A stretch of DNA of 64,000 bases, taken from Psychrobacter sp. 72-O-c (GTDB lineage Bacteria > Pseudomonadota > Gammaproteobacteria > Pseudomonadales > Moraxellaceae). Below, one piece after another: positions 63,127-64,000 of the stretch (position 1 is its first letter; the number at the start of each line of letters is the position of its first letter). The DNA lies in contig NZ_CAJHBI010000009.1 in assembly GCF_904846605.1 (NCBI RefSeq), positions 1-64,000 of the forward strand, in the 5' to 3' direction. The notes under the pieces were generated by a model. It was not told the DNA's origin. It did not search any database and was given only the letters and a program-made list of their open reading frames with translations. The position numbers and the translations under genes were made by a program.

Positions 63127-63157
63127 AAAAAGCGTAGAGCTGTTTAGTGCTTTACGC
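63127..63157 (-). terminator. Hairpin terminator between tail tube and G
   Basis: On the minus strand, GCGTAAAGC/GCTCTACGC (one mismatch) is followed by TTTTTC. Confidence 0.75.
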
Positions 63158-63193
63158 CTTTCGCTTAGGGGTTTTGGTGGTTGATTTTACTTA

Positions 63194-63628
63194 CTAAGGG
63201 GTTTGGGTGATCTCAGAGCTAATGACCAGCACGCCCTCAACTTTGAGCATGTCTTTTTGTTCTGCCATGAGAGTGAACTCTTTAATCATACCGTCGAACA
63301 CATAGCCTTCGCTGGCGGCGGCAGGATCAATAAATTCAATCTTATTTTTAATGACCGTAGAGTTGTTGTAGGCCGCTTTTAATTCCATGTGTTGCGGATC
63401 GGTCGGGACGTAATACAAAGTAAATGGAATCTCTGATGTTTCTCTAAAGTTAGGCACTGCATTGACAGTAGAGATTGCATCGGTGGGCGTGACATCGACG
63501 ACGAGCTTAGTCAGCTTGGGCATTTCCATTTCATTCAAAAACTCTACTTGATTAAAAGTAGGGATATCATCAGTTGCGATACTCCAGGTAAACTGTACAT
63601 TCACTAAGTTATCAGCTGAAATAGCCAT
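63194..63628 (-). CDS. Phage major tail tube protein
   Basis: This 144-residue protein starts MAISADNLVNVQFTWSIA and contains FNQVEFLNEMEMPKL, FRETSEIPFTLYYVP and GYVFDGMIKEFTLMAEQKDMLKVEGVLVI. Size, beta-rich content and location directly before the G/GT chaperones and after the terminator-type protein identify it as the tail tube subunit. The start at 63628 is chosen over 63637 because GAGAG lies before it and the family begins MAIS. Six copies form each tube ring in related phages. Confidence 0.82.
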   Translation of the reverse strand: MAISADNLVNVQFTWSIATDDIPTFNQVEFLNEMEMPKLTKLVVDVTPTDAISTVNAVPNFRETSEIPFTLYYVPTDPQHMELKAAYNNSTVIKNKIEFIDPAAASEGYVFDGMIKEFTLMAEQKDMLKVEGVLVISSEITQTP

Positions 63629-63668
63629 AATCATCACTCTCTCTTATTGGTGGTCGGTGTGGGGTTGT

Positions 63669-64000
63669 TTAATTGGTTTGCCAGATATGGCACTCGATGC
63701 TTTGTCTGTATAACCCAGCATCCTCATCATGGAGGTATTTACGGCTATCGTAGTAAAACGGCTTTACCGTGTCTTTCAGGATTTTGATCATCTGATTGGT
63801 GATGTCTTCACAGCTGTCATAGTCATTGTGATAAACATCCAGCTGCATATAAGCCAATTCGCGGCCTGTGTAGCCTGCTATCACGTTGGTAGCATTGGCA
63901 TTCATTACGGTATAGACCAGATAAGGCGTCCCTTTTTCGCCTTCAGGTCTGACTAGCGGCCAGACGTTGCTATTAAATAAAACGCTGAGGGTGCTATAAA
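63669..64000 (-). CDS. Tail completion/terminator protein, DUF3168-like (5' end outside window)
   Basis: The frame is open from the right edge to the stop at 63669. The visible 110 residues include WPLVRPEGEKGTPYLVYTVM, YTGRELAYMQLDVYHNDYDSCEDI and IKILKD, typical of DUF3168 tail completion proteins (gpU-type). The internal ATG at 63905 is inside the domain and is unlikely to be the start. It precedes the tail tube gene, as expected. Confidence 0.8.
   Translation of the reverse strand, partial: YSTLSVLFNSNVWPLVRPEGEKGTPYLVYTVMNANATNVIAGYTGRELAYMQLDVYHNDYDSCEDITNQMIKILKDTVKPFYYDSRKYLHDEDAGLYRQSIECHIWQTN

Larger units (their letters stand above)
45875..64000 (-). mobile_element. Lambda-like siphophage prophage, late region (continues past window)
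   Basis: From the tmRNA-like fragment to the right edge every gene reads on the minus strand. The order is that of lambda-type tails (terminator-like, tube, G/GT, tape measure, M, L, K, I, J) and then lysis. A diversity-generating retroelement is inserted between M and L. Head, replication, repressor and integrase genes and the other attachment site must lie beyond 64000. No tail gene shows a frameshift or stop apart from the programmed slip, so the prophage may be functional. Confidence 0.93.

Overview
The window looks like chromosome of a gamma-proteobacterium of the Moraxellaceae, most plausibly Psychrobacter. This is inferred from the moderate-GC coding style, the protein sequences of GyrA, WaaA, RsmE, RNase Z and DUF815 ATPase, and the eptA/two-component/dgkA/PAP2 locus. 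No 16S rRNA gene is present to confirm it. About 45.8 kb is host chromosome, and the last 18 kb is the late (tail and lysis) end of an integrated lambda-like siphophage that runs off the right edge.

Left part (1-8.9 kb): a copper/metal-resistance cluster on the + strand. It holds the end of a cytochrome c, a DUF411 lipoprotein, multicopper oxidase CopA, outer-membrane CopB with 45-bp Met/His-rich tandem repeats, a DUF305 protein, an ETHE1-like persulfide dioxygenase, a small Met-rich membrane protein, and a copper P1B-ATPase with a duplicated N-terminal metal-binding module. A haloalkane dehalogenase faces this cluster. Next come tatA, a DUF6122 protein and a minus-strand block: phosphoethanolamine transferase (EptA type), response regulator, sensor kinase, DgkA, PAP2 phosphatase and a leucine-rich-repeat protein. 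This block fits a lipid A/phospholipid remodelling locus of the polymyxin-resistance type. Two tRNAs (Asp, Val) follow, with a near-consensus promoter and a terminator.

Middle (19-45.7 kb): mostly housekeeping genes. They are cardiolipin synthase, a Sel1-repeat membrane protein, WaaA, a TnpB-only IS200/IS605-type element with hairpin ends and a solo hairpin relative 2 kb away, RsmE, an FbpABC ferric iron transporter, a CmoM-like methyltransferase, a secreted lipase-like lipoprotein, a start-less small exported protein remnant, GyrA, RarD, a glutathione S-transferase, RNase Z, a DUF815 ATPase, a divergent Ser/Thr kinase and an MFS exporter.

Right part (45.9-64 kb): a prophage abutting the 3' end of a tmRNA/tRNA-like gene. 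Read in its own direction (right to left) the order is tail terminator-like protein, tail tube, G/GT chaperones with a classical A AAA AAC slippery site, tape measure, M, then a complete diversity-generating retroelement (DGR), then L, K, I, J, small tail-tip proteins, holin and amidase. The DGR has a C-type-lectin-like target protein with a C-terminal variable repeat, Avd, a template repeat and a reverse transcriptase. TR and VR align over 109 bp without gaps. Eleven of 13 mismatches lie at TR adenines. This is the most exciting system in the window: a phage receptor-binding diversifier embedded in the tail operon.
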